Positions 16,290-24,108 of a stretch of 35,473 nucleotides of DNA are shown here, one piece after another. Both the position numbers and the translations under genes were made by a program. The notes under the pieces were generated by a model. That model worked only from the letters and a program-made list of their open reading frames with translations, ran no database searches and was not told the origin of the DNA. Source of the DNA: Puniceicoccales bacterium (lineage in GTDB: Bacteria > Verrucomicrobiota > Verrucomicrobiia > Opitutales > JAIRKQ01); NCBI GenBank assembly GCA_031279395.1, contig JAITIO010000042.1, positions 1 to 35,473 on the forward strand, given 5' to 3'. Every line of letters begins with the position of its first letter. Within the stretch, counting starts at the first letter, position 1.

Positions 16290-16970
16290 ATGGTTGAAAT
16301 AGTTGAAAGTCTAAAAAACGTCATAACAGCCGATTTTCAATACTTCAAAAATTGGTATGATTTCAATTTTAATGTGGAAAAATACCTACCGGCCCAGGAG
16401 TTTGAAAAAGTCTTTAGGGTGTATGATAAAAATATTTTTAACATTCTTTTGACATCAAAGTGTGCCCAAACAGATTTTCGGAGAAATTTGTTAAAAATAC
16501 TGGGTTTGAAGGATTCCGTTGACTACGACGTTTGTGCAAGACCGGTAAAGTTGGTAATACACAACAAAGATCGTTTGGTCCGGGCAATGAAGGTGGCAGG
16601 AACCATATTTCATTATGGAGATGTAACAAAAATAATTGGCAAAAATGAATTAAATGCGCTGATAGAATTTATGGGACAGGAAGTCTATTCATTCATAGTT
16701 AAGAGGAGGATGGTTCTGTGGAAAATGTTGCCAAACTTAAAAGTTAAAACCGTAAAAATGCCACTCATTCAAAAGATCACCTCATCGGGCAAGTGCATAC
16801 TAAACAATGCCCTAGTCGGATTGCCCGACGAAGTAAAAAAAAGATTGGAATTGATGCTTGGCGAACATTTTGACATTCCTTCAGAATATGATGAAGCTAC
16901 GACAAATAAGTGTTTAGAGCTTATAGAATTCTCCCTGGAAAAATTAAATGACGAAAATCACACCGGATAA
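16290..16970 (+). CDS. sctK: Probable SctK-like sorting-platform protein
   Basis: A 226-residue soluble protein between sctJ and sctL, the place of sctK in many T3SS operons and of the CT560-type gene in Chlamydia. It has no signal peptide or membrane segment. The sequence is diverged; the FNVEKYLPAQEF opening and the helical C-terminal half (LPDEVKKRLELMLGEHFDIP) are compatible with the YscK family, which links the cytoplasmic pods to the ring. The assignment rests mainly on position. ATG 16290 follows AGGGAT; an in-frame TTG at 16284 is less likely. Its 3' end overlaps sctL by 23 bases. Confidence 0.62.
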   Translation: MVEIVESLKNVITADFQYFKNWYDFNFNVEKYLPAQEFEKVFRVYDKNIFNILLTSKCAQTDFRRNLLKILGLKDSVDYDVCARPVKLVIHNKDRLVRAMKVAGTIFHYGDVTKIIGKNELNALIEFMGQEVYSFIVKRRMVLWKMLPNLKVKTVKMPLIQKITSSGKCILNNALVGLPDEVKKRLELMLGEHFDIPSEYDEATTNKCLELIEFSLEKLNDENHTG

Positions 16971-17664
16971 TACTATGGGAATCGCAGATATTTACGAAAT
17001 TTCTATTGGCAGCTTTGACTTGAAGCAATCGGGAAAAATCTTGAAAGCCGAATCGTATGCCAATTTCATGGCTGGCAAAAACGTGCTCACTACGACAAAG
17101 AAGAAATGTGACGAGATTTTGCAAGAAGCCAGTCAAAAAAGCAATCAAATCATCAAGGATGCTGAAGCAAAAGCCAATGAGATAATCGAACAGGCAAAAC
17201 AAACAAAAAAACAGGAAGAAGAGCGAGGATATTCCGAAGGATTTGAAAATGGAAAGCAGCAAATCTCAAATGAGATGATGAACTTTGTTTCGAAGAGTGC
17301 GAACAGCTTTTCAAGACTCGAAGGAGATGTCGTCGAAGTTGTTAAATCTGCCCTCCGGAAAATTATCGGCAAAATTGACAAAACCGAATTGATTGTCAGT
17401 GTTGTAAGGAATTCATTGCAAAAAATTAAAACACAAAAACAGGCGACCCTAAAGGTTGCCCCCGGAGAAGCACAAGTATTGCGAGATAAGGTACAAGATT
17501 TAACCAAGGATACTCCTGTTTTGGAATTTTTAGACATCTGTGCCGACACACATCTTCAGCCCGGTTCATGTATTTTAGAAACTGAGTTGGGAGTAATAGA
17601 CGCAAGTATTCCCGTTCAATTAACTGCCATAGAAAATGCTTTATCAAAGGCGAAATCGCGATAG
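16948..17664 (+). CDS. sctL: Type III secretion ATPase-regulating stator protein SctL
   Basis: A 238-residue SctL/YscL (FliH/HrpE family) protein that links and restrains the SctN ATPase at the cytoplasmic face. After a short N terminus comes a long Ala/Glu/Lys-rich coiled coil (about residues 45-95, with ILQEASQKSNQIIKDAEAKA), typical of FliH-type stators. The C-terminal domain includes VVKSALRKIIGKIDKTELI and ends DICADTHLQPGSCILETELG, which matches the conserved G-x-C-x-I/L-E-T pattern of the family. The start overlaps sctK by 23 bases and sctN follows after 2 bases, so coupling is likely. Confidence 0.9.
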   Translation: MTKITPDNTMGIADIYEISIGSFDLKQSGKILKAESYANFMAGKNVLTTTKKKCDEILQEASQKSNQIIKDAEAKANEIIEQAKQTKKQEEERGYSEGFENGKQQISNEMMNFVSKSANSFSRLEGDVVEVVKSALRKIIGKIDKTELIVSVVRNSLQKIKTQKQATLKVAPGEAQVLRDKVQDLTKDTPVLEFLDICADTHLQPGSCILETELGVIDASIPVQLTAIENALSKAKSR

Positions 17665-17666
17665 TT

Positions 17667-19016
17667 ATGGATAAGGAACAAGACAGTCATAATCCCTTTG
17701 GATACATAGCAGAACATCTCGAACAAGAGATAGAGGATTCTACCCTTGTCCAAGTCAAAGGAAAGGTCATTCAAGTTGTTGGTACGATCATAAAAGCATC
17801 CGTGCCAGGCGTTAAAATAGGGGAACTATGTCTTTTAAAAAACCCCTGGGAGGAAGCGGAATTGATGGCAGAAGTAGTAGGGTTCTCTCAACAGGCCACC
17901 ATTTTGACCCCGATTGGAGACATTCGTGGGGTTTCGTCAACTACGGAGGTAGTCCCAACCGGTAGAGTTCACATGGTTCCAGTGGGAGATAATTTGCTTG
18001 GTCGAGTAATAGATGGTTTGGGCCGTCCAATCGACGGGGATAAAAAGGGTCCCCTTGAAACTACAGATTTTTATCCGGTCTACAGTGATCCGCCAAACTC
18101 AATGCTGAGAAATCCCATCGACAAACCACTGGCGTTAGGTGTCCGGGCACTCGATGGACTACTGACCTGTGGTGAAGGCCAAAGGATGGGTATTTTTGCC
18201 GCCGCAGGGGGAGGTAAAAGTACACTTCTGGGACAAATTATCAGAAATACTGAGGCTGAAATTAATGTCCTTGCGCTAGTTGGGGAACGTGGCCGCGAGG
18301 TACGAGAGTTTGTGGAGAAAGATTTGGGTGAAGAAGGATTAAAGCGATCCGTTTTGGTCATTTCTACCTCTGACAGGTCATCGATGGAACGTCTAAAAGC
18401 AGCCTATGTTGCCACTGCCATAGCCGAATACTTTAGGGATAAGGGAAGGAGGGTGTTGCTTATGATGGATTCTGTTACCCGTTTTGCCCGTGCGCAACGC
18501 GAAATTGGGTTGGCAGCGGGAGAACCTCCCACCAGGCGTGGATTTCCTCCGTCTGTTTTCGAAATACTACCGAAATTAATGGAACGGGCAGGCCAGTCGG
18601 AAAAAGGATCAATTACAGCTTTGTATACCGTACTCGTAGAAGGAGATGATATGACGGAACCGATAGCAGATGAAACAAGATCCATATTGGACGGTCACAT
18701 CATCCTGTCAAGAAAACTAGCGGGGATGAATTATTATCCGGCCATAGATGTTCTATTGAGTGTTAGCCGCGTTTTTAACCAAATAACAGATGAACGGCAC
18801 AAAAAGGTTGCATCCAAGTTGAGGACAATTTTATCCAAATATCAGGAAGTTGAACTGTTGGTTAGAATTGGGGAATATAAGCGTGGTGCTGATAAGGTTA
18901 CCGATGAAGCAATTGATAAGATAGAAGCGGTTAATAATTTTTTGCGACAAGGATTACATGACCGCGATGATTTTAAGACGACAATAGATAAAATGGCACA
19001 AGCTGTTGGATTATAA
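17667..19016 (+). CDS. sctN: Type III secretion system ATPase SctN
   Basis: A 449-residue hexameric ATPase that unfolds and releases substrates and chaperones at the export gate, related to F1 beta and FliI. Walker A is AAAGGGKST (about residues 179-187), with Gly in a place often held by Val. VALVGERGREVREF-like LALVGERGREVREF, Walker B LLMMDSVTRFARAQREIGL and the T3SS/FliI signature AAGEPPTRRGFPPSVF follow, then LVEGDDMTEPIADETRSILDG. All catalytic residues appear present. It starts 2 bases after sctL, and its stop overlaps the sctO start (TAATG). Confidence 0.97.
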   Translation: MDKEQDSHNPFGYIAEHLEQEIEDSTLVQVKGKVIQVVGTIIKASVPGVKIGELCLLKNPWEEAELMAEVVGFSQQATILTPIGDIRGVSSTTEVVPTGRVHMVPVGDNLLGRVIDGLGRPIDGDKKGPLETTDFYPVYSDPPNSMLRNPIDKPLALGVRALDGLLTCGEGQRMGIFAAAGGGKSTLLGQIIRNTEAEINVLALVGERGREVREFVEKDLGEEGLKRSVLVISTSDRSSMERLKAAYVATAIAEYFRDKGRRVLLMMDSVTRFARAQREIGLAAGEPPTRRGFPPSVFEILPKLMERAGQSEKGSITALYTVLVEGDDMTEPIADETRSILDGHIILSRKLAGMNYYPAIDVLLSVSRVFNQITDERHKKVASKLRTILSKYQEVELLVRIGEYKRGADKVTDEAIDKIEAVNNFLRQGLHDRDDFKTTIDKMAQAVGL

Positions 19017-19495
19017 TGGCGAAGTATATTCTAGAGGAAATGCTGCGGGTGAGAAATCTTCGCAAAGATACTGCCGAAAAGAACCTGAAGCAAGCACAAA
19101 GGTTAGTCGAGGAAGCAAAGGAAAATGTAGAAAATGCAAGGAAAAAACTGGAAGAATTTAAGGTTTTTATAGAAAAAGAATCCGAACGGTTATACAAAAA
19201 AGTAATGATGCAAAAAGTAAAAAAGGAAGCCGTTGATGCCCTACACTACGCCATTAAGGTTCTAAAAAGCAAATTGGTAACACACGAACAAAACCTGATA
19301 ACAGCTAAAGATAACTTGGTCAAAGCCGAAAAAAATTTGGAAGAGAAAAGAGAAGCTTTACAAGAGGCAAATAAAAATGTAGAAAAAATAGAATCACATA
19401 AAGAAGAGTGGATAAAAGAGGCGATGAAAGAAGAAGAACTTGTTGCTGACAAGGAATTAGAAGAGTTCGCCAAAAAAAAGGAACAAGAAGAGTAA
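19016..19495 (+). CDS. sctO: Type III secretion stalk protein SctO
   Basis: A 159-residue, highly charged protein that is coiled coil almost end to end (for example LKQAQRLVEEAKENVENARK), as expected of SctO/YscO/FliJ, the central stalk that rotates within the ATPase ring. Primary sequence is poorly conserved in this family. The call rests on coiled-coil character, size and its place directly after sctN, with a one-base overlap. It ends KKEQEE before a gap of 19 bases to sctP. Confidence 0.82.
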   Translation: MAKYILEEMLRVRNLRKDTAEKNLKQAQRLVEEAKENVENARKKLEEFKVFIEKESERLYKKVMMQKVKKEAVDALHYAIKVLKSKLVTHEQNLITAKDNLVKAEKNLEEKREALQEANKNVEKIESHKEEWIKEAMKEEELVADKELEEFAKKKEQEE

Positions 19496-19514
19496 ATTTT
19501 AACAAGGAGTAGTT

Positions 19515-20567
19515 GTGGCAGATAAAATAAAAAACCAATTCACGGGAAAAGAAAAAGGGGAGTCATTTGACGAAGATGTCCTTTCTAAGAAAGAAATTGC
19601 TGAAATAGGTGAGAAAGCGGATCCACGTGATGTATCAATTTTTACAGAAAAAATTGCAAAAAATAGGCATAATCAAGGAATAAATGATTTTGATAATCCT
19701 AGAGATCATAAGTATGATCAACGGGAAAGTGATTCCAGTGCCCCCAGACTGGATTCCCAAAAACACGGACTTGACGATGGTGGACATAATAGTCCGAAAG
19801 CCTTCCCGGAGTCTAAAGAGGTGAAATTTACGAGAAATGAGTACAGGCAACAGGAAAATGGTTCCAGTGTCCCCAGACTGGATTCCCAAAAACACGGACT
19901 TGACGATGGTGGACATAATAGTCCGAAAGCCTTCCCGGAGTCTAAAGAGGTGAAATCTATGTATTTTCCAAACCCAGATCAAAAGGATTTTCCAACACTT
20001 AAAAATATGAACAATATTCAGGTAAGTGATACGCCATCTGCGAACGAGTATGTGAAGCCACAGAAGCGAGGCTCTTCCCCAAAGGACGTGGATGCTACGG
20101 AAGTAAAGGATACATCTGCGATAAGCGGAACAAAAATTTTGGATAGCATTCAGTTACAACACGTTGAACCAAAGGTCAATGAATCGGCACAAGTTATAAA
20201 AAATCTGGCGATACAAGTTGCAGAAAAAATCATAGCGACTAATGAAGCCCTAAATACCAGACAGGAAGTACGAATTACACTGCAAGACGGTATTCTAAAG
20301 AACACGGAGGTTTCTATTTCTAAGGAAGGGAAGGCGTTGAACGTTGTCTTTGCTACCGGGTCCATTGATTCCGAAAATCTACTGCGGGCAAATAGTGATA
20401 CCCTTATGCGGCAATTGCAAAACAATCTTAAGGACACAGATCGTATTGAAATTGAGATTGAACAGCATGAGCAAAGTGCGAGTGATAATCAGAACAATGA
20501 TGGCCGCTCCAGGGAAAGATTTGGAAATCAGCAACAAGGAGAAGATGAAGAAAATCAGGACAAATAA
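19515..20567 (+). CDS. sctP: Probable needle-length control/substrate-switch protein SctP
   Basis: A 350-residue, hydrophilic, Pro/Ser/Asn-rich protein with a compact C-terminal domain, like YscP/FliK rulers. The GTG start follows AAGGAG at good spacing. Residues about 65-160 contain two tandem units of 43 residues sharing PRLDSQKHGLDDGGHNSP and KAFPESKEVK. The C-terminal domain (about 225-320, VRITLQDGILKNTEVSIS, then LNVVFATGSIDSENLL) resembles the T3SS/flagellar hook-length-control C domain, which triggers the substrate switch. An acidic low-complexity tail follows. Position after sctO supports the call. The number of repeat units in rulers can set needle length; that relation here is inference. 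Confidence 0.75.
   Translation: MADKIKNQFTGKEKGESFDEDVLSKKEIAEIGEKADPRDVSIFTEKIAKNRHNQGINDFDNPRDHKYDQRESDSSAPRLDSQKHGLDDGGHNSPKAFPESKEVKFTRNEYRQQENGSSVPRLDSQKHGLDDGGHNSPKAFPESKEVKSMYFPNPDQKDFPTLKNMNNIQVSDTPSANEYVKPQKRGSSPKDVDATEVKDTSAISGTKILDSIQLQHVEPKVNESAQVIKNLAIQVAEKIIATNEALNTRQEVRITLQDGILKNTEVSISKEGKALNVVFATGSIDSENLLRANSDTLMRQLQNNLKDTDRIEIEIEQHEQSASDNQNNDGRSRERFGNQQQGEDEENQDK
19731..19956 (+). repeat. Tandem duplication inside sctP (period 129 bases)
   Basis: Two copies (19731-19827 and 19860-19956) are identical except for two bases near their 5' ends. The bases before each copy are also related but more diverged. The period of 129 bases equals 43 codons, so the frame is kept. It is long enough for recombination to add or remove a unit. 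Confidence 0.95.
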
Positions 20568-20603
20568 AAGACCCTAGAATTTTGAAATGTGTCACTGCTA
20601 TTC

Positions 20604-20629
20604 ATTGGAATGTTTTTTCTGATTCCAAT
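20604..20629 (+). terminator. Candidate terminator after the sct operon
   Basis: A perfect 8-bp stem ATTGGAAT (20604-20611) and ATTCCAAT (20622-20629) with a 10-base T-rich loop lies 36 bases after the sctP stop. There is no strong T run directly after it, so it is a weak intrinsic terminator at best. Confidence 0.35.
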
Positions 20630-20650
20630 TGAGGAAGTTTTTGGGTGGTG

Positions 20651-20680
20651 ACTTATGATTTTTTGCCTTGAATCATAAGT
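20651..20680. terminator. Candidate bidirectional terminator between sctP and the Nudix gene
   Basis: A perfect 10-bp stem ACTTATGATT (20651-20660) and AATCATAAGT (20671-20680) encloses a 10-base loop. It overlaps the stop codon and last codons of the Nudix gene and separates two convergent genes. The A/T-rich stem has no clean T tract. Confidence 0.35.
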
Positions 20681-21198
20681 AATTTCACAATTGAATGGCG
20701 CATTTGTTTGTTGATGAGTTGAAAATTTTCAAGGTCATTCAAAGTTACCCAGCGAAAGTCTACATGTTCCCGAGGATCGAACTTTACCACCGCGTTTTGA
20801 TCTGCCTTACACGTAAAAATAAGCCCTGGAACTATGATATCTGGGTTAACGCATACCTCAAAACATTCCAGTACTTTCCACTTTGTCGCTGTTATTCCGG
20901 CTTCCTCAAGCAGTTGTCTCTGTGCCGCCGATTCAAAACTTTCATTGCTTCGAACGGATCCCCCGCAGCATTCCCAAAGGTTGGGATATAACTTTCTGTT
21001 AGGGGCCCTTTTTAAAAGTAATATTTCAGGCATTCGTGCTCGATTTAATCTATAGCAATAGGCAGAAACAAATACTTCAATTTTATTAATTTTTTCTTCC
21101 CTGACACCTTCAACGTCGCTATGGCACAAAACAAATAACAAAATTCCTATGAAAATTTTGGCAATTATTGGTCTATATTTCTTTTTTTCTGTAAACAT
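20653..21198 (-). CDS. Nudix hydrolase with hydrophobic N terminus
   Basis: A 181-residue Nudix-fold protein, a family that cleaves nucleoside diphosphates linked to another moiety. The Nudix box starts at Gly80 (GSVRSNE) and continues RQLLEEAG, so the usual RE pair reads RQ (Gln95), while the downstream EE pair is kept. Before the fold is an extra segment of about 35 residues with basic residues and a hydrophobic run (IIAKIFIGILLFVLC), which looks like a signal peptide or membrane anchor. That is unusual for this cytoplasmic family. No alternative ATG exists before the Nudix domain. A consensus promoter ends only a few bases before this ATG, so the transcript may be leaderless. The substrate is unknown. 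Confidence 0.85.
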   Translation of the reverse strand: MFTEKKKYRPIIAKIFIGILLFVLCHSDVEGVREEKINKIEVFVSAYCYRLNRARMPEILLLKRAPNRKLYPNLWECCGGSVRSNESFESAAQRQLLEEAGITATKWKVLECFEVCVNPDIIVPGLIFTCKADQNAVVKFDPREHVDFRWVTLNDLENFQLINKQMRHSIVKLLMIQGKKS

Positions 21199-21204
21199 TT
21201 ATAA

Positions 21205-21234
21205 AAGATAAGTAAAAAAATGTAGTAATGTCAA
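21205..21234 (-). promoter_or_regulatory. Sigma70-type promoter of the Nudix gene
   Basis: On the minus strand an exact TTGACA (21234-21229) is followed after 18 bases by TATCTT (21210-21205). The predicted transcription start is at or next to the ATG at 21198, which would make the mRNA leaderless. Confidence 0.5.
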
Positions 21235-21321
21235 TAAGTTACAAACTTATCGGCTGCGGTAAAAGCAATACCTTTGCATCTTTTTATGGATTTTTGGAAA
21301 ATATTTTTTATCTTAGCACGG

Positions 21322-21801
21322 ATGGTTGCTTCAGTTAAAGACAAGATAGATCAAGTGGTCATGGAGGATGTTTTTTCTCCCATCATTCAGTTTTCGGTGC
21401 TATTGGATGGAAAAAACATATCATTCAATTCAATATTGAAAGCGTTATCAACCGAAGATATTTCCATTTTAGCCATATCGTTTCTAGAAAATTTTGAAAC
21501 TGCAACAATTAGATTTGTAGTAAATTACCCTGACATGGTTCGCAAATTTTGTTCAAAGAATGCGATTTCATACCATGAAACCAAAGTATTGGGAATAGAA
21601 GTTGATAGCATAGACAAAGTAGCACAACTGGTGAACACTATTTTTGCAGCAGAGGTAAAAATGCACTACATGTACTCATTTTTAGTCCGACCTGGTGGAA
21701 AAATTGGGATAATCCTACAGACGGAAAATAATGAATTTGCCACGAACGTTCTCCATCAAACGGGGATAAAAACAATTTCTCAAAATGAGGTCGGGAGATA
21801 A
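21322..21801 (+). CDS. Tandem ACT-domain protein
   Basis: A small protein of two consecutive ACT domains (COG4747-like). Domain 1 runs from IIQFSVLLDGKNISFNSILK to about DMVRKFCSKN; domain 2 begins TKVLGIEVDSIDKVAQLVN and includes MHYMYSFLVRPGGKIGIILQ. ACT pairs of this type usually bind small ligands such as amino acids in the cytoplasm. Neither a partner enzyme nor a ligand is evident. The frame is open upstream to a TTG at 21274 and an ATG at 21286, which would add a hydrophobic leader (MDFWKIFFILAR). ATG 21361 would best match the lengths of relatives. None has a good ribosome binding site, so the start is uncertain. It sits before add and may be co-transcribed with it. Confidence 0.72.
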   Translation: MVASVKDKIDQVVMEDVFSPIIQFSVLLDGKNISFNSILKALSTEDISILAISFLENFETATIRFVVNYPDMVRKFCSKNAISYHETKVLGIEVDSIDKVAQLVNTIFAAEVKMHYMYSFLVRPGGKIGIILQTENNEFATNVLHQTGIKTISQNEVGR

Positions 21802-21889
21802 CGAAGATGTACTTTTATTTTGATGTAAAATGGATCAAAACTTTTGAAGGAATGGTTGACAATGTGGCATTTAAGAGTAATTCCATAGC

Positions 21890-22915
21890 ATGGAAAGGCG
21901 GAAACGTACACAACGGCGTCAATTAGCGGATTTGCATGCACACCTTGGGACGTCAATTAGTTCGGCGACACTTTGGGAGATAGCACAGGACAAAGGTTTC
22001 GTATTACCGCAAAGGGATTACCATGACTTTGCAGAATACATCACCATATCGCCGGATAATCCAATACCGTTGGATGAGTATTTTAGCACAATTTACCACA
22101 AACTATTGGACAAACTTTCATCGGGAACCAAGGAAGTAGAGCGGGCAATCTATGAAACTTTTTCTGGTGCCTACAGGTCTAACCAAATACACCTCCTTGA
22201 ACTTAGAACGAATCCAATGAAGCACAATTACGAGGCAGAAGTTGACCTAGACCAACTCATAATGGCGATGTTACGCGGAATGGAAAGGGCCCTCTTGGCA
22301 TATCCAAAATTGTCTGGGGGTTTAATCTTTTGCCTTGGGAGGGAATTCCCCTATGAAAAAAACAAGATCATCGTTGAAAAAGCGATAAAATATCACGCAC
22401 GTGGGGTTGTAGGGATCGACATCGCAGGACCATATTCTTCGAAATTCGTTATCGATGGGTACAAAACATTATTTGACGGTGCACACAGGGCAAAATTAGG
22501 AGTAACAGCACATTCCGGGGAACAAAGAGAACACAATGACATGTGGGAAATTATTGAATTTTTGAGACCGGAAAGGATTGGGCATGGTCTTTGTGCAGCC
22601 TATGACGTACACCTAATGAAAGAACTAGTACGGCGTGATATCGTGTTGGAAATTTGTCCGCTTTCAAATTTGGCGACCAAATCCGTAGAAAACATAGATG
22701 AAATGAAATATATCTTGCGTAGATTTATGGAAAATGGCGTTAAATTCACGATTAATACCGATTGGCCGGAGGTAATAGAAGGCAACCATTTGCACGAACA
22801 GTTGCAATGGCTGATTGACAAGAAAATTCTGAGCGAGGAAGAATTAGAAAAATGCAACAAATTGTCCTTTGAAAGGACATTTGTTCCCGGTTGCGGACTT
22901 GATCCATACCTATAA
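21890..22915 (+). CDS. add: Adenosine deaminase family protein
   Basis: A 341-residue amidohydrolase of the adenosine/AMP deaminase family, expected to convert adenosine to inosine and ammonia using one zinc. Metal ligands and catalytic residues are visible: HAH (His16, His18), TAHSGE (His208, Glu211), RIGHG (His232) and Asp291 in NTDWP. The usual second Asp of the DD motif is Trp here. Such variants exist in divergent members, so the substrate may not be plain adenosine. ICPLSN is kept. It is followed by guaB after 47 bases and then guaA, forming a purine-interconversion block. The ATG at 21890 is the only start before the HAH motif in this frame. Confidence 0.9.
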   Translation: MERRKRTQRRQLADLHAHLGTSISSATLWEIAQDKGFVLPQRDYHDFAEYITISPDNPIPLDEYFSTIYHKLLDKLSSGTKEVERAIYETFSGAYRSNQIHLLELRTNPMKHNYEAEVDLDQLIMAMLRGMERALLAYPKLSGGLIFCLGREFPYEKNKIIVEKAIKYHARGVVGIDIAGPYSSKFVIDGYKTLFDGAHRAKLGVTAHSGEQREHNDMWEIIEFLRPERIGHGLCAAYDVHLMKELVRRDIVLEICPLSNLATKSVENIDEMKYILRRFMENGVKFTINTDWPEVIEGNHLHEQLQWLIDKKILSEEELEKCNKLSFERTFVPGCGLDPYL

Positions 22916-22962
22916 ATATCGGGAGCATAGAATGATCATTTTCATCGGAATGAGGCAAGTTT

Positions 22963-24099
22963 ATGGATAAAATTATAGGAGAGGCATTGACATTTGATGA
23001 TGTGCTAATTGTCCCATGCTATTCGGAGGTAACACCGGATATGGTTGACATTACTTCTTTTCTCACGCCATCGATTTCCATAAACGTCCCGCTGGTTTCA
23101 TCGCCCATGGATACCGTCACCGAAGCAAGCATGGCAATGGCAATGGCAAAGAATGGAGGTGTTGGCGTCATTCATAAAAATATGCCCATTGAATCTCAGA
23201 AAAATGAGGTCGAAAAAGTGAAACAATGGCAAACAAAAGACGAACATGATAAGTATCCAAGGGCATGTAAAAACGATAGGGGAGAATTGATCGTCGGAGG
23301 AGCAGTCGGTGTGGGAATGGATTGCTTGCCAAGGGTAGAGGCGTTGCTCTCCGCAGGTGCGGATTTCATCGTCATTGACTCAGCCCACGGACATTCTACC
23401 AATGTTATTCATTCTGTCGGTGAGATCAAAGCGGCCTGGCCGAACTGTCAACTAATTGCCGGAAATGTCGTTTCCTTTGAGGGCGCTAGGGCGATATTGG
23501 AAGCTGGTGCTGACACGATTAAAGTTGGTATTGGGGCCGGTTCAATTTGTACAACGCGTATAATCGCCGGGGTAGGGGTTCCTCAAATCACAGCCATCGC
23601 GGAAGCCGTCAAGGTTGCGACAAAGATGGACAGATGCGTCATCGCCGATGGGGGAATCAAATATTCCGGAGATATGGTGAAAGCGATTGCCATGGGGGCC
23701 GATTGTGTCATGTGTGGAAATCTTTTTGCCGGTTGTGATGAAACACCCGGAGAAAAGATTTCATCCGATGGTCGCCAGTATAAAATCTACCGGGGGATGG
23801 GATCCGAAGAAGCTATGAAGAGCGGCAGTGCAGATAGATATTCACAAAACAGTTCAAAAAAATTTGTTCCGGAAGGCGTCATCGGCCGTGTCCAATACAA
23901 AGGGCATGTGGATGATATTATCTATCAAATGGTCGGAGGTTTGCGCTCGGGAATGGGATATGTTGGAGCTGCTACCCTGGAGGAATTGAGGAAAAATGCT
24001 AAATTTGTAAAAATAAACGCAGCTGGACTACGGGAAAGTCACATACACGACATTACAATGGTAAAAGAACCACCGAATTATAAAGTTTCCCCATCATAA
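22963..24099 (+). CDS. guaB: IMP dehydrogenase lacking the CBS (Bateman) module
   Basis: Oxidises IMP to XMP with NAD, the committed step to GMP. The catalytic TIM barrel is complete: LTFDDVLIVPCYSEV, SSPMDTVTE, DSAHGHS, IKVGIGAGSICTTR with catalytic Cys196, ADGGIKYSGD, then YRGMGS and the mobile-flap residues in DRYSQ. Only 378 residues are present instead of about 490: the paired CBS domains normally inserted after about residue 90 are replaced by a short linker (WQTKDEHDKYPRACKNDRG). The enzyme should therefore be active but lack adenylate/guanylate allostery. GuaB proteins with short or missing CBS modules are known in some reduced genomes. guaA follows 9 bases downstream. Confidence 0.95.
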   Translation: MDKIIGEALTFDDVLIVPCYSEVTPDMVDITSFLTPSISINVPLVSSPMDTVTEASMAMAMAKNGGVGVIHKNMPIESQKNEVEKVKQWQTKDEHDKYPRACKNDRGELIVGGAVGVGMDCLPRVEALLSAGADFIVIDSAHGHSTNVIHSVGEIKAAWPNCQLIAGNVVSFEGARAILEAGADTIKVGIGAGSICTTRIIAGVGVPQITAIAEAVKVATKMDRCVIADGGIKYSGDMVKAIAMGADCVMCGNLFAGCDETPGEKISSDGRQYKIYRGMGSEEAMKSGSADRYSQNSSKKFVPEGVIGRVQYKGHVDDIIYQMVGGLRSGMGYVGAATLEELRKNAKFVKINAAGLRESHIHDITMVKEPPNYKVSPS

Positions 24100-24108
24100 A
24101 TATATGCT

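Noticed and set aside
21807..21926. 39-codon frame between the ACT gene and add
   Set aside because: It has a fair GGGAG site, but overlaps the add start by 37 bases and has no recognisable feature.
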